A stretch of 7,753 nucleotides of DNA from the NCBI GenBank assembly GCA_007123015.1, contig SKSL01000116.1, positions 1 through 7,753 of the forward strand, written 5' to 3'. Every line of letters begins with the position of its first letter. Within the stretch, counting starts at the first letter, position 1. Made by a program: the position numbers and the translations under genes. This stretch comes from Natronohydrobacter sp. (lineage in GTDB: Bacteria > Pseudomonadota > Alphaproteobacteria > Rhodobacterales > Rhodobacteraceae). The notes under the pieces were generated by a model, which was given only the letters and a program-made list of their open reading frames with translations, was not told the origin of the DNA and ran no database searches. Positions 1 to 6,424 of this stretch are shown here, piece after piece.

Positions 1-585
1 GAAATCGCGCCATTCACGGTCAAGACGCGCAAAGGTGATATTGTCGTGGATCAGGACGAATACATCCGCCACGGCGCAACGCTCGAATCGATGGCAAAGC
101 TGCGCCCGGCCTTTTCCAAGGATGGCTCGGTCACTGCGGGCAATGCTTCTGGCCTGAATGACGGGGCTGCGGCCGTGATGCTGATGAGTGCGGAAGAGGC
201 CGAAAAGCGTGGTCTGACCCCGCTGGCGCGGATTGCAAGCTATGCGACCGCCGGGCTGGACCCGTCAGTCATGGGCGTAGGCCCGATCTATGCGAGCCGC
301 AAGGCACTGGCGAAAGCGGGCTGGAAGCCGGAAGATCTGGATCTGATCGAAGCCAATGAAGCCTTTGCTGCGCAGGCCTGCGCTGTGAACAAGGATATGG
401 GCTGGGATGTTGAGAAAGTGAACGTCAACGGTGGTGCCATCGCTATCGGCCATCCGATTGGGGCTTCGGGATGCCGGGTTCTGAACACTCTGCTGTTCGA
501 GATGCAGCGCCGCGACGCGAAAAAGGGTCTGGCAACGCTGTGCATCGGCGGCGGCATGGGTGTGGCGATGTGTCTGGAACGCTGA
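1..585 (+). CDS. phaA: Acetyl-CoA acetyltransferase (beta-ketothiolase), 3' part only
   Basis: The frame is open from base 1 to the TGA at 583-585, giving the last 194 residues of a thiolase. The enzyme condenses two acetyl-CoA into acetoacetyl-CoA in the cytoplasm, the first step of polyhydroxybutyrate synthesis. Visible family motifs are NEAFAAQ (codons about 119-125), the GHPIGASG block with its catalytic His (bases 451-453), and CIGGGMG with the catalytic Cys (bases 541-543). The His and Cys are 30 residues apart, the same spacing as His348 and Cys378 of the Zoogloea thiolase. The nucleophilic Cys near residue 89 lies upstream of the window and cannot be checked. The ATG at 46 is internal, because conserved thiolase sequence continues upstream to base 1. 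phaB follows 93 bp downstream on the same strand, which supports a PHB role over fatty acid breakdown. Confidence 0.95.
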   Translation, partial: EIAPFTVKTRKGDIVVDQDEYIRHGATLESMAKLRPAFSKDGSVTAGNASGLNDGAAAVMLMSAEEAEKRGLTPLARIASYATAGLDPSVMGVGPIYASRKALAKAGWKPEDLDLIEANEAFAAQACAVNKDMGWDVEKVNVNGGAIAIGHPIGASGCRVLNTLLFEMQRRDAKKGLATLCIGGGMGVAMCLER

Positions 586-593
586 GCGGAAAA

Positions 594-620
594 AGGATGC
601 GCAACAATCTTGCGCATCCT
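594..620. other. Perfect 11-bp inverted repeat between phaA and phaB
   Basis: The arm at 594-604 (aggatgcgcaa) pairs perfectly with 610-620 around a 5-base loop (caatc). It begins 8 bases after the phaA stop. No T-run follows it on the + strand, so it is not a standard terminator for phaA. On the - strand the same stem is followed directly by five T (complement of A at 590-594), which is the layout of an intrinsic terminator for antisense transcription. On the + strand it could protect the phaA mRNA 3' end or tune the phaA:phaB ratio. The structure is certain from the sequence; the role is inferred. Confidence 0.7.
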
Positions 621-678
621 GGCGCGCTTCGTTACCAGATATTTCATCAAATCAAATTCCTGATAGGAGGGGGACAAA

Positions 679-1401
679 ATGGCAAGAGTGGCACTCGTCA
701 CAGGTGGATCGCGCGGCATTGGTGCGGCGATTTCGAAAGAACTGGCGTCGAAAGGCTACACAGTGGCCGCGACTTATGCGGGCAATGACGCCGCCGCAGC
801 AGCCTTCACGGAAGAGACTGGCATCAAGACCTACAAGTGGAACGCTGCAGATTATGAAGCGTCCAAAGCCGGTCTGGCGCAGGTCGAGGCCGATCTGGGA
901 CCGATCGAGATCGTGGTGGCCAATGCCGGGATCACCCGCGACGCGCCGTTTCACAAGATGACGCCGGAACAGTGGAAAGAGGTCATCGACACCAACCTGA
1001 CCGGCGTGTTCAACACGGTCCATCCGATCTGGCCGGGTATGCGGGAGCGCAAGTTCGGGCGTGTTGTGGTGATTTCCTCGATCAACGGGCAAAAAGGCCA
1101 GTTCGGTCAGGTGAACTATGCCGCGACCAAGGCGGGCGATCTTGGTGTGGTCAAATCGCTGGCGCAGGAAGGCGCGCGGTTTGGCATCACGGCGAATGCT
1201 GTCTGCCCGGGCTATATCGCCACTGAAATGGTCATGGCAGTGCCCGAGAAAGTGCGCGAGAGCATTATCGCCGGCATCCCCGCCGGACGCCTGGGCGAGC
1301 CGGAAGAAATCGCGCGTTGCGTGGCCTTTCTGGTCGCGGATGATGCAGGTTTCATCAATGGCTCGACCATCAGCGCGAATGGTGCGCAATTTTTCGTCTG
1401 A
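679..1401 (+). CDS. phaB: Acetoacetyl-CoA reductase, NADPH-dependent (SDR family)
   Basis: A 240-residue short-chain dehydrogenase of the length usual for PhaB/FabG-like proteins. PhaB reduces acetoacetyl-CoA to (R)-3-hydroxybutyryl-CoA, the monomer used by PHB synthase, in the cytoplasm. The Rossmann glycine motif TGGSRGIG is at residues 8-15 and the NAG motif at 82-84. The catalytic tetrad is Asn106, Ser134, Tyr147 and Lys151 (YAATK). The C-terminal part has the PG-Y block (residues about 209-211) and a GxSxxANGAQ-type end. The ATG at 679 follows a strong ribosome site (aggaggggg, 665-673). By sequence alone an SDR of this size could be FabG; the position just after phaA and the absence of acyl-carrier genes favour PhaB. 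It is probably transcribed with phaA, since no clear promoter is visible in the 93-bp gap. Confidence 0.93.
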   Translation: MARVALVTGGSRGIGAAISKELASKGYTVAATYAGNDAAAAAFTEETGIKTYKWNAADYEASKAGLAQVEADLGPIEIVVANAGITRDAPFHKMTPEQWKEVIDTNLTGVFNTVHPIWPGMRERKFGRVVVISSINGQKGQFGQVNYAATKAGDLGVVKSLAQEGARFGITANAVCPGYIATEMVMAVPEKVRESIIAGIPAGRLGEPEEIARCVAFLVADDAGFINGSTISANGAQFFV

Positions 1402-1424
1402 CGAAATTCGCTTTCAGCATACAA

Positions 1425-1453
1425 AAAACGGCCCGCGTAATGCGGGCCGTTTT
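1425..1453. terminator. Bidirectional intrinsic terminator between phaB and the convergent ydcH-like gene
   Basis: A perfect 12-bp stem (aaaacggcccgc at 1425-1436 with its complement at 1442-1453) encloses the loop gtaat. On the + strand it ends in four T, 23 bases after the phaB stop. On the - strand it reads into six T (complement of 1423-1428) and lies 23 bases past the stop of the small - strand gene. It can therefore end both convergent units and looks stronger on the - strand. Confidence 0.92.
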
Positions 1454-1476
1454 CATATCGGACAGGAAAGAGCGCG

Positions 1477-1644
1477 TCAGGCGTGCGACAGGCGCTCGAT
1501 TTCTTCTTTCAGGCGGAGTTTCTGTTTCTTCATATCGGCAATCGTCAGGTCATCCACGCCCGGGCTGCGCTGGGCTGATTCGACCTGTTCGGAGAGGTTC
1601 TCATGTTTACGACGAAGTTCTGCAATATGGGAGCTCAATGACAT
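1477..1644 (-). CDS. Small YdcH/DUF465-type helical protein, 55 aa
   Basis: Reading the - strand from the ATG at 1644 gives a 55-residue protein starting MSLSSHIAELRRKHENL and ending with the helix KKQKLRLKEEIERLSHA. The charged heptad-like N-terminal helix, a short turn with DDLTIADMKKQK, and the LRLKEEIERL end are typical of the YdcH (DUF465) family. These are very small alpha-hairpin proteins of unknown cellular function, common in Proteobacteria. A strong ribosome site (aaggagga, about 1651-1658) sits 6 bases before the ATG, which fixes the start. The gene is downstream of pncB on the same strand. It has a plausible promoter of its own at 1678-1706 and the two-way terminator after it. There is no signal peptide or membrane segment. 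Family assignment is by eye from pattern and length; no function is claimed. Confidence 0.88.
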   Translation of the reverse strand: MSLSSHIAELRRKHENLSEQVESAQRSPGVDDLTIADMKKQKLRLKEEIERLSHA

Positions 1645-1677
1645 TCAGGGTCCTCCTTCTCTTTGTGAGAGGCTTAC

Positions 1678-1706
1678 ATTGCACCACAGGACATCCCGTC
1701 TGTCAT
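1678..1706 (-). promoter_or_regulatory. Candidate sigma-70 type promoter of the ydcH-like gene
   Basis: On the - strand, ATGACA (1706-1701) is separated by 17 bases from TGCAAT (1683-1678), giving 5/6 and 4/6 matches to TTGACA and TATAAT. The expected start near 1671 leaves a leader of about 27 bases with the ribosome site inside it. This is a pattern match only. The gap between pncB and this gene (1645-1765) shows no convincing terminator for pncB, so read-through is also possible. Confidence 0.4.
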
Positions 1707-1765
1707 CTAAAATCGGTGCGACAGTTTGTGATCTGACCGAATTCCCGCATTACGGTGAACAGCGC

Positions 1766-3055
1766 CTAAACAATCACAGGTTGCGCCGCTTGGCTGCCTA
1801 CGGAAAAGACGCGTTTGTAGCGCGCGATCTCATCTTCAGGGCCCATCGCTTTGTGCCGGTTGTCCGACAACTTCACGGTCGGCCGACCATTGGCGCTTTG
1901 CGCCTTGCAGACGAGTGAGAAGGGCGCAAGCCCGTCATCTGCCGTGAATCCCCTGAAATCATTAGTTAAAAGCGTACCCCAGCCGAAGCTGACTTTGACT
2001 CGCCCCGCGAAACGAGCGTGTAGTTCCGTGATCTTGTCGACATCCAGCCCGTCCGAGAAGATGACCAGTTTCCCGCGCGGATCCTGTCCGCGCGCTTCCC
2101 ACCAACGGATCGCAATTTCTGCGCCTTGCGCCGGGTCACCGGAATCGACGCGGATCCCGGTCCAGTCGGACAGCCAGTCGGGCGCGCGGGTCAGAAACCC
2201 CTCGGTACCGTAAGTGTCGGGCAGGATGATCCGCAGATTGCCCGAATGTTCGGCCTGCCAATCGGCCAGCACCTGATAGGGTGCCTGCGCGAGCGCGTCA
2301 TCACTATCGGCGAGCGCAGCATAGACCATCGGCAGTTCATGGGCATTCGTGCCGATGGCCTCGACCTCGCGGCGCATGGCGATCAGGCAGTTCGAGGTGC
2401 CTGTGAAATTCTCGCCAAGGCCTTCCATCATGGCCTGCACGCACCAATCCTGCCACAGGAAGCTGTGCCGCCTGCGGGTGCCGAAATCAGCAATGCGCAA
2501 CCCATCAATTTTCTGTAATATCTTGATTTTTTCCCAGAGTCGGGTCATCGCGCGCGCGTAGAGCACTTGCAGCTCGAACCGCTTCATCCGGCCCAGCACG
2601 GCGCGCGACCGCAGCTCCATCAGCACAGCGAGAGCCGGGATTTCCCAGAGCATGGCCTCGGGCCAGTTGCCTTCAAAGGTCAGTTCATACTGATCGCCGA
2701 TGCGTTCCAGATGGTAGGGCGGCAGGCGGAAGCGCTCGAACCATTCCATGAAATCGGGGCGGAACATTTGGCGCTTGCCGTAAAATGTGTTGCCGCGCAG
2801 GAAAGTCGATTCACCGCGCGATAGGGAAAGTGTGCGGATATGGTCGAGCTGTTCGCGCAACTCGCCTTCATCAATCAGATCGGCCAGTGGGATATGGGTC
2901 GCGCGATTGATCAGGCTGAAGGTAACTTGTGTGCGCGGATGGTTGGTGAAAACCGACTGGCACATCAACAGTTTGTAGAAATCGGTGTCGATCAGCGAGC
3001 GCACGATCGGATCCAGTTTCCAGCGGTGGTTATAGACCCGCGTGGCGATATCCAT
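1766..3055 (-). CDS. pncB: Nicotinate phosphoribosyltransferase
   Basis: A 429-residue cytoplasmic enzyme that joins nicotinate to PRPP, with ATP hydrolysis, to give nicotinate mononucleotide in the NAD salvage (Preiss-Handler) route. The N-terminus has the family signature LIDTDFYKLLMCQSVF (residues 21-36). ADFGTRRRHSFLWQ is at 189-202. GTSNCLIAMRREVEAIGTNAHE (219-240) carries His239, the likely phosphorylated His of the family. The phosphate-binding region follows with RVDSGDP (302-308), FSDGLDVDKI (333-342) and FGWGTLLTND (357-366). The start at 3055 was chosen because the protein then begins just before the conserved N-terminus and its ATG overlaps the pncA stop (TGATG). An in-frame ATG 26 codons upstream would only add a non-conserved tail lying inside pncA. 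Translation is probably coupled to pncA. The length is somewhat above the 400 residues of the E. coli enzyme. Confidence 0.95.
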   Translation of the reverse strand: MDIATRVYNHRWKLDPIVRSLIDTDFYKLLMCQSVFTNHPRTQVTFSLINRATHIPLADLIDEGELREQLDHIRTLSLSRGESTFLRGNTFYGKRQMFRPDFMEWFERFRLPPYHLERIGDQYELTFEGNWPEAMLWEIPALAVLMELRSRAVLGRMKRFELQVLYARAMTRLWEKIKILQKIDGLRIADFGTRRRHSFLWQDWCVQAMMEGLGENFTGTSNCLIAMRREVEAIGTNAHELPMVYAALADSDDALAQAPYQVLADWQAEHSGNLRIILPDTYGTEGFLTRAPDWLSDWTGIRVDSGDPAQGAEIAIRWWEARGQDPRGKLVIFSDGLDVDKITELHARFAGRVKVSFGWGTLLTNDFRGFTADDGLAPFSLVCKAQSANGRPTVKLSDNRHKAMGPEDEIARYKRVFSVGSQAAQPVIV

Positions 3056-3651
3056 CAGACTAGGTCCACACCTGCTGCGCGCAGATCGGCCAGTGCCTTG
3101 GCCATCGACCCATCCAGATCGATCCCGCGACAAAGCTCGGTCAGCACACGCGCCTGAAAGCCCAGTCGGGCAGCGTCGAGCGCAGACCAGGCAACGCAGA
3201 AATCGGTGGCCAGCCCCGCGAAATCGAGCTGCGTGATGCCGCGATTGCGCAGATAGCCTTCCAGCCCGGTCGGCGTGATCTGGTCATTTTCGAAAAACGC
3301 CGAATAGCTGTCGATCTCGCGCCGGAACCCCTTGCGGAGGATCAGGTCAGCGCGCGTCGTGTCCAGATCAGGGTGAAAGGCCGCACCATGCGCGCCCTGC
3401 ACGCAATGATCCGGCCAAAGGACCTGGGGGCCATAGGGCATGTCGGTCAGCGCATAGGGATCAAGACCGGGGTGCTGGCTGGCGAAAGAGCTGTGATCGT
3501 GCGGGTGCCAGTCTTGCGTCAGGACCACGGCAGCAGCTTCCGCCATCTGCGCATTGATCCCGGCTATGATCTGATCGCCTTCGGTCACGGCCAATGTGCC
3601 GCCGGGGCAGAAGTCGTTTTGCAGGTCGATGATGATCAGGGCATGGCTCAT
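3055..3651 (-). CDS. pncA: Nicotinamidase (nicotinamide deamidase)
   Basis: A 198-residue isochorismatase-fold hydrolase that converts nicotinamide to nicotinate and ammonia, feeding the next gene's product. The catalytic triad is visible as Asp9 (IIIDLQNDF), Lys107 (ILRKGF) and Cys152 (LATDFCVAWSA). The metal site is Asp47, His49 and His53 in DWHPHDHSSF, with His82 in WPDHCVQG. These match the D/H/H/H metal ligands of characterised nicotinamidases. The GLATDFCV block and the cis-peptide region before the Cys are intact, so the enzyme should be active. The ATG at 3651 has an AAGGAG ribosome site at 3664-3659. A good promoter lies directly upstream. The stop shares one base with the pncB start, so the two genes form an operon. 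A pyrazinamidase side activity is a known family property, not something seen here. Confidence 0.96.
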   Translation of the reverse strand: MSHALIIIDLQNDFCPGGTLAVTEGDQIIAGINAQMAEAAAVVLTQDWHPHDHSSFASQHPGLDPYALTDMPYGPQVLWPDHCVQGAHGAAFHPDLDTTRADLILRKGFRREIDSYSAFFENDQITPTGLEGYLRNRGITQLDFAGLATDFCVAWSALDAARLGFQARVLTELCRGIDLDGSMAKALADLRAAGVDLV

Positions 3652-3670
3652 GACAGCACTCCTTGTTGTC
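3652..3670 (-). other. pncA: Small hairpin with the pncA ribosome site in its loop
   Basis: In the mRNA sense, gacaaca (3670-3664) can pair with tgctgtc (3658-3652), with one A-C mismatch. The 5-base loop is exactly AGGAG, and the ATG follows at once. If transcription starts near 3668, as the promoter suggests, the first one or two pairs are lost and the hairpin is marginal. It may be chance. Confidence 0.3.
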
Positions 3671-3674
3671 TCAA

Positions 3675-3703
3675 GGGCTAAGGGGCTGGGGCTTGCGCGT
3701 CAA
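3675..3703 (-). promoter_or_regulatory. pncA: Candidate promoter of the pncA-pncB operon
   Basis: On the - strand, TTGACG (3703-3698) is followed after exactly 17 bases by TAGCCC (3680-3675). The -35 matches 5/6; the -10 keeps only the TA. The expected start near 3668 gives a leader of about 17 bases containing the ribosome site. Two promoter candidates in the right half of the window have the same form. Confidence 0.5.
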
Positions 3704-3709
3704 CATCTC

Positions 3710-3738
3710 TTGTCCGATGCGCCACAGCACAGTAAAGC
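3710..3738 (+). promoter_or_regulatory. trhO: Candidate promoter of trhO, close enough for a leaderless mRNA
   Basis: TTGTCC (3710-3715), a 17-base spacer and TAAAGC (3733-3738) form a moderate sigma-70 match (4/6 and 3/6). The expected start, 6-7 bases past the -10, falls on 3744-3746, at the ATG at 3746. No Shine-Dalgarno sequence precedes that ATG, which fits. The site lies back to back with the pncA promoter without overlapping it. Confidence 0.4.
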
Positions 3739-3745
3739 GCTGTCC

Positions 3746-4672
3746 ATGTTGATTGTTGCTGCGCTGTATCACTTCACCCGATTTGACGATCCAGCGGCGC
3801 TGAAACGTCCGCTTGCCGCCATCTGCTGCAGCAATGGCGTCAAGGGCTCGCTTCTGCTGGCGCGTGAAGGGATCAATGGCACGATTGCCGGGACGCGCGC
3901 CGGGATTGACGCAGTGCTCGCACATATCCGCGCTTTGCCCGGCTGCGCCGATCTGGAGTGGAAGGAAAGCCCTGCAGCCGAGATGCCCTTCGGTCGCATG
4001 AAAGTTCGGCTGAAGCGCGAGATCGTGACCATGGGCCAGCCCGATGTCGACCCGCGCGCGCGGGTTGGGCATTATGTGGCCCCCGAGGACTGGAATGCGC
4101 TGATCGCTGCGCCGGATGTGGCGGTGATCGACACGCGCAACGATTATGAAGTGGCCATCGGCACGTTTGAAGGCGCGATTGATCCGCGCACGCGCAGTTT
4201 TCGCGATTTCCCGGCCTGGTGGGAAGAAAACCGTCACCGCTTCCACAACAAGCGCATCGCGATGTTCTGCACGGGCGGCATCCGCTGCGAGAAATCGACA
4301 AATTACCTGCTGGGGCAGGGGGTCGAGGATGTGTTTCACCTGAAAGGCGGGATCCTGAAATACCTAGAAAAGGTGCCGCCCGAGGACAGCCTCTGGAACG
4401 GGGCCTGTTTCGTCTTCGATCAGCGCGTCTCGGTCGAGCATGGCTTGAAGACCGGGCCGCATGTGATGTGCCATGCCTGCCGCCGCCCGCTTTTACCCGA
4501 AGATTGCGCGCGCCCTGAATATGAGGAAGGTGTGCAATGCCATCACTGTGTGGCGGAATTCACGCCCGAGCGCCGCGCGCGGTTTCGCGAACGTCAGCGC
4601 CAGATCGCGCTGGCCGAGGCGCGTGGCGTGCGGCATCTGGGGATGCAGGGCCGCGAAGACCCGGACGCGTGA
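3746..4672 (+). CDS. trhO: tRNA uridine(34) hydroxylase, rhodanese-fold (UPF0176/TrhO)
   Basis: A 308-residue cytoplasmic protein of the TrhO (YceA/UPF0176) family, which hydroxylates U34 in tRNA anticodons using molecular oxygen as a step toward 5-alkoxyuridines. The N-terminal acylphosphatase-like part starts at once with VAALYHFTRFDD and includes AREGINGTIAGT (residues 39-50). The rhodanese domain follows with VIDTRNDYE (127-135), the SFRDFPAWW segment (151-159) and the active loop FCTGGIRCEKS with catalytic Cys175. The GGILKYLE segment (201-208) is also family-typical. The C-terminal tail has two CxxC pairs (Cys242/245 and Cys265/268) plus Cys254, suggesting a metal-binding knuckle. The ATG at 3746 was chosen because the family's conserved N-terminus begins there. 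Upstream in-frame ATGs from 3596 lie inside antisense pncA and add 50 unrelated residues. The gene is divergent from pncA and stands alone. Confidence 0.92.
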   Translation: MLIVAALYHFTRFDDPAALKRPLAAICCSNGVKGSLLLAREGINGTIAGTRAGIDAVLAHIRALPGCADLEWKESPAAEMPFGRMKVRLKREIVTMGQPDVDPRARVGHYVAPEDWNALIAAPDVAVIDTRNDYEVAIGTFEGAIDPRTRSFRDFPAWWEENRHRFHNKRIAMFCTGGIRCEKSTNYLLGQGVEDVFHLKGGILKYLEKVPPEDSLWNGACFVFDQRVSVEHGLKTGPHVMCHACRRPLLPEDCARPEYEEGVQCHHCVAEFTPERRARFRERQRQIALAEARGVRHLGMQGREDPDA

Positions 4673-4679
4673 CAGGGCG

Positions 4680-4705
4680 GGGCCAGGCGCGCGCGCAACT
4701 GGCCC
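4680..4705 (+). terminator. GC-rich hairpin after trhO, weak terminator candidate
   Basis: gggccag (4680-4686) pairs with ctggccc (4699-4705) around a 12-base loop rich in alternating GC. It starts 7 bases after the trhO stop. The only T-run (4717-4720) is 11 bases beyond the stem, too far for a standard intrinsic terminator, so transcription may end here by another route or partly read through. Confidence 0.35.
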
Positions 4706-4721
4706 GTGATGGCGCATTTTC

Positions 4722-4750
4722 TTGCATTGCTGCCCCTGATTGACTAGCCC
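4722..4750 (+). promoter_or_regulatory. Candidate promoter of the glycosyltransferase gene
   Basis: TTGCAT (4722-4727), a 17-base spacer and TAGCCC (4745-4750). The -10 is identical to that of the pncA candidate. The expected start near 4757 would leave a leader of about 50 bases. The match is weak on its own; its form is supported by the similar sites at pncA and at 6425-6453. Confidence 0.35.
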
Positions 4751-4795
4751 GATGCAGGTCAGACCCAGTGGTGTGATTTGTGGCGGGTCATGAGT

Positions 4796-4800
4796 GGAGG
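4796..4800 (+). promoter_or_regulatory. Ribosome site that decides the glycosyltransferase start
   Basis: GGAGG lies 5 bases before the in-frame GTG at 4806, a near-ideal distance. The alternative GTG at 4794 would overlap this site and has no comparable one upstream, so 4806 is preferred. Confidence 0.7.
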
Positions 4801-4805
4801 CGTGT

Positions 4806-6419
4806 GTGAGGACAGCAGATCAGGTTTCCATCGGGGTCGTGATCCGGACCAAAGACCGGCCGATCTTTGTTCCCCGCGCGCTCAAGACTGTCATCGCGCA
4901 GACGCATCTGAACTGGCAGATCGTGCTGGTTAATGATGGCGGCGATGCTGCGTTGCTGGAGCGAGCTATCGCCACGCAGCGCGCGCGGCCGCAGATGCAG
5001 GGAAAACTGACCTTGCTCAATCTGTCGCCGGGTGTCGGGCGGTCAGCGGCATTCAACGAAGGGGTGAAAGCGCTCTCGACCGAACTTGTCGCCTGTCTGG
5101 ATGATGACGACAGCTGGTCGCCCGAATTCATGGCCGCGCTGGCCGCGTTCTATATCGAGACCAGCACCACAGTTGACGATCTTGGGGGCGTCGCGGCGCA
5201 AGTTACAGCGCTTCAGGAAGAGATTTGCGACAGTGCAACAGGGCAGGAGATCCGCGTCACAGGTGAGGAAGCGCTGCCGCCGGCTTTCCAGAGGGGCGAG
5301 TTCTTTCTCAATCCCTTGGCCTATGCCTGTTACCGACAGGACATCTATCCTGTGCAATGGGTGTTGCGGCGGGATGCAGTGCTGGCCGCCGGAGGGTTCC
5401 CGGAACAGTTCGACGTGATGGAAGATCGCGCTTTCATGAACAGGTTTCTGGCGCGCTATCGTCTTGCGATCCTTGATCGCAAGCTTGCTTTTCATCATCG
5501 CCGGGCACAACGGGCCGAGGATCAGGGACGCGATGTCTTGCTCAATACGCTCGACAACCCTTCTTATGACTGGCGTCTGTTTGCGGATCTGGCGCGCCCC
5601 GGCATCGACCTGGCCCAGAGCGCAGAGGCCGCCGCTGTGGTCCGCAGCATCTCGGCTGATCTGCTCAGTGAGCTGAACTATGAAACCTCGGCCATCTGGC
5701 AAAAGGTCGATGGCGACATCACAGCGCTCAGCGCGCGGCTTGAACGGGACAAGTCCGAACTTATGCGGAATATGTCGGCGTTGAGGCAAGACCTCCGCAA
5801 GCTGACTGCGCGGCTTGGGCAAGGCAGCGTCACGCAACCAGGGGATATGCGAGTGGCACCTGATACCAGCGCGTTGCCGGATATCGCCGCCCCGGCCATG
5901 GCCGGGGCGGAAATCCCGCTTGCGCGCCGTGCCTATGACCTTTGGCGGATGGTCCCGGCGCAGGGCATCGCCCAGTATCTGCAGCCCGGGCAGCGTTTTG
6001 CAGGCCAGCTTGGGTTCTCGACCAAGGGAGCGCAGACAGGTCTGTTGGTCCATGCCTGCCCGCTACATTCACGGCTGGACGTGCAGATCCCGTTGACCGA
6101 GGATTGGGCGGCGCTTGAACTGTCCCTTGCGGGCATGGCCCCCGCCGGATCCGCGTTGCGCGTGCATCTGACGCTATCGTCCTCGGAAGGATATCTGTTC
6201 GAGACAGCATTGATGACCAAGACACCCGACGCGGAAAACAGTTTCGCCGCCGGAGCGTTCGAGATCCACAGCTGTTCGGGGCACATGTGCCATGTGATCC
6301 GCGAGATCGACGCGGCGTTGCTGCGCGCAGCCATCTCCCCGAAGCTGTCGATCATTCTGCCCCGACAGGCTCGGAATTTCAGATTTATCTGCCATGATCT
6401 GATTGTTGAGCGGGTCTGA
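4806..6419 (+). CDS. Family 2 glycosyltransferase with coiled coil and unrecognised C-terminal domain
   Basis: A 537-residue protein starting at GTG 4806. Residues about 8-240 form a GT-A domain of the GT2 family: VVIRTKDRP at the start, VNDGG (42-46) for nucleotide-sugar binding, the DXD-type DDDD (99-102), and MEDRAFMNRF (205-214) with the Glu-Asp of the likely catalytic base region. Both sugar donor and acceptor are unknown. Residues about 296-338 are a charged, heptad-like stretch (ALSARLERDKSELMRN) that probably forms a coiled coil. A Pro/Ala-rich linker (about 340-370) leads to a C-terminal domain of about 165 residues with alternating hydrophobic strands, probably beta-rich, which I do not recognise. 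No signal peptide or membrane helix is seen, so the protein is likely cytosolic or peripheral. A PAPS sulfotransferase gene lies two genes downstream, which suggests a sulfated glycan. The GT2 call is firm; the pathway is inferred. Confidence 0.85.
   Translation: MRTADQVSIGVVIRTKDRPIFVPRALKTVIAQTHLNWQIVLVNDGGDAALLERAIATQRARPQMQGKLTLLNLSPGVGRSAAFNEGVKALSTELVACLDDDDSWSPEFMAALAAFYIETSTTVDDLGGVAAQVTALQEEICDSATGQEIRVTGEEALPPAFQRGEFFLNPLAYACYRQDIYPVQWVLRRDAVLAAGGFPEQFDVMEDRAFMNRFLARYRLAILDRKLAFHHRRAQRAEDQGRDVLLNTLDNPSYDWRLFADLARPGIDLAQSAEAAAVVRSISADLLSELNYETSAIWQKVDGDITALSARLERDKSELMRNMSALRQDLRKLTARLGQGSVTQPGDMRVAPDTSALPDIAAPAMAGAEIPLARRAYDLWRMVPAQGIAQYLQPGQRFAGQLGFSTKGAQTGLLVHACPLHSRLDVQIPLTEDWAALELSLAGMAPAGSALRVHLTLSSSEGYLFETALMTKTPDAENSFAAGAFEIHSCSGHMCHVIREIDAALLRAAISPKLSIILPRQARNFRFICHDLIVERV
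5887..5910. repeat. Perfect 24-bp palindrome inside the glycosyltransferase gene
   Basis: The half ccgccccggcca (5887-5898) is followed without a spacer by its exact reverse complement (5899-5910). It encodes residues about 361-369 (AAPAMAGAE), in the linker just before the C-terminal domain. It is the longest perfect uninterrupted palindrome I noticed in the window. It has no T-run and sits in an open reading frame, so it is not an obvious terminator. Confidence 0.85.
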
Positions 6420-6424
6420 GGCAT

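Noticed and set aside
46..48. ATG at 46 as the start of the thiolase gene
   Set aside because: The frame is open to base 1 and the coding continues as thiolase sequence upstream; the gene is cut by the window edge.
652..1389. Long open frame (245 codons) antisense to phaB
   Set aside because: It mirrors the codon bias of a strongly supported gene, has no ribosome site, and its product resembles no protein family.
3056..3133. Upstream start for pncB at 3133
   Set aside because: It adds 26 non-conserved residues that lie wholly inside pncA; the ATG at 3055 overlaps the pncA stop and precedes the conserved N-terminus.
3692..3703. TTG-N5-CAA-like element (cttgcgcgtcaa) as an FNR/FnrL site
   Set aside because: The half-sites are too close for the 14-bp FNR box and the inner bases do not match; part of it is better read as the pncA -35 box.
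3596..3745. Upstream start for trhO at 3596
   Set aside because: The extra 50 residues overlap antisense pncA and its promoter and do not look like TrhO; the conserved N-terminus begins at 3746.
4790..4792. ATG at 4790 as a gene start
   Set aside because: It is out of frame with the glycosyltransferase and its frame closes after about 45 codons.
5043..6053. Long open frame (336 codons) antisense to the glycosyltransferase, and a similar one at 6466-7389
   Set aside because: Both are shadows in GC-rich coding DNA; the + strand genes have motifs and ribosome sites, these do not.
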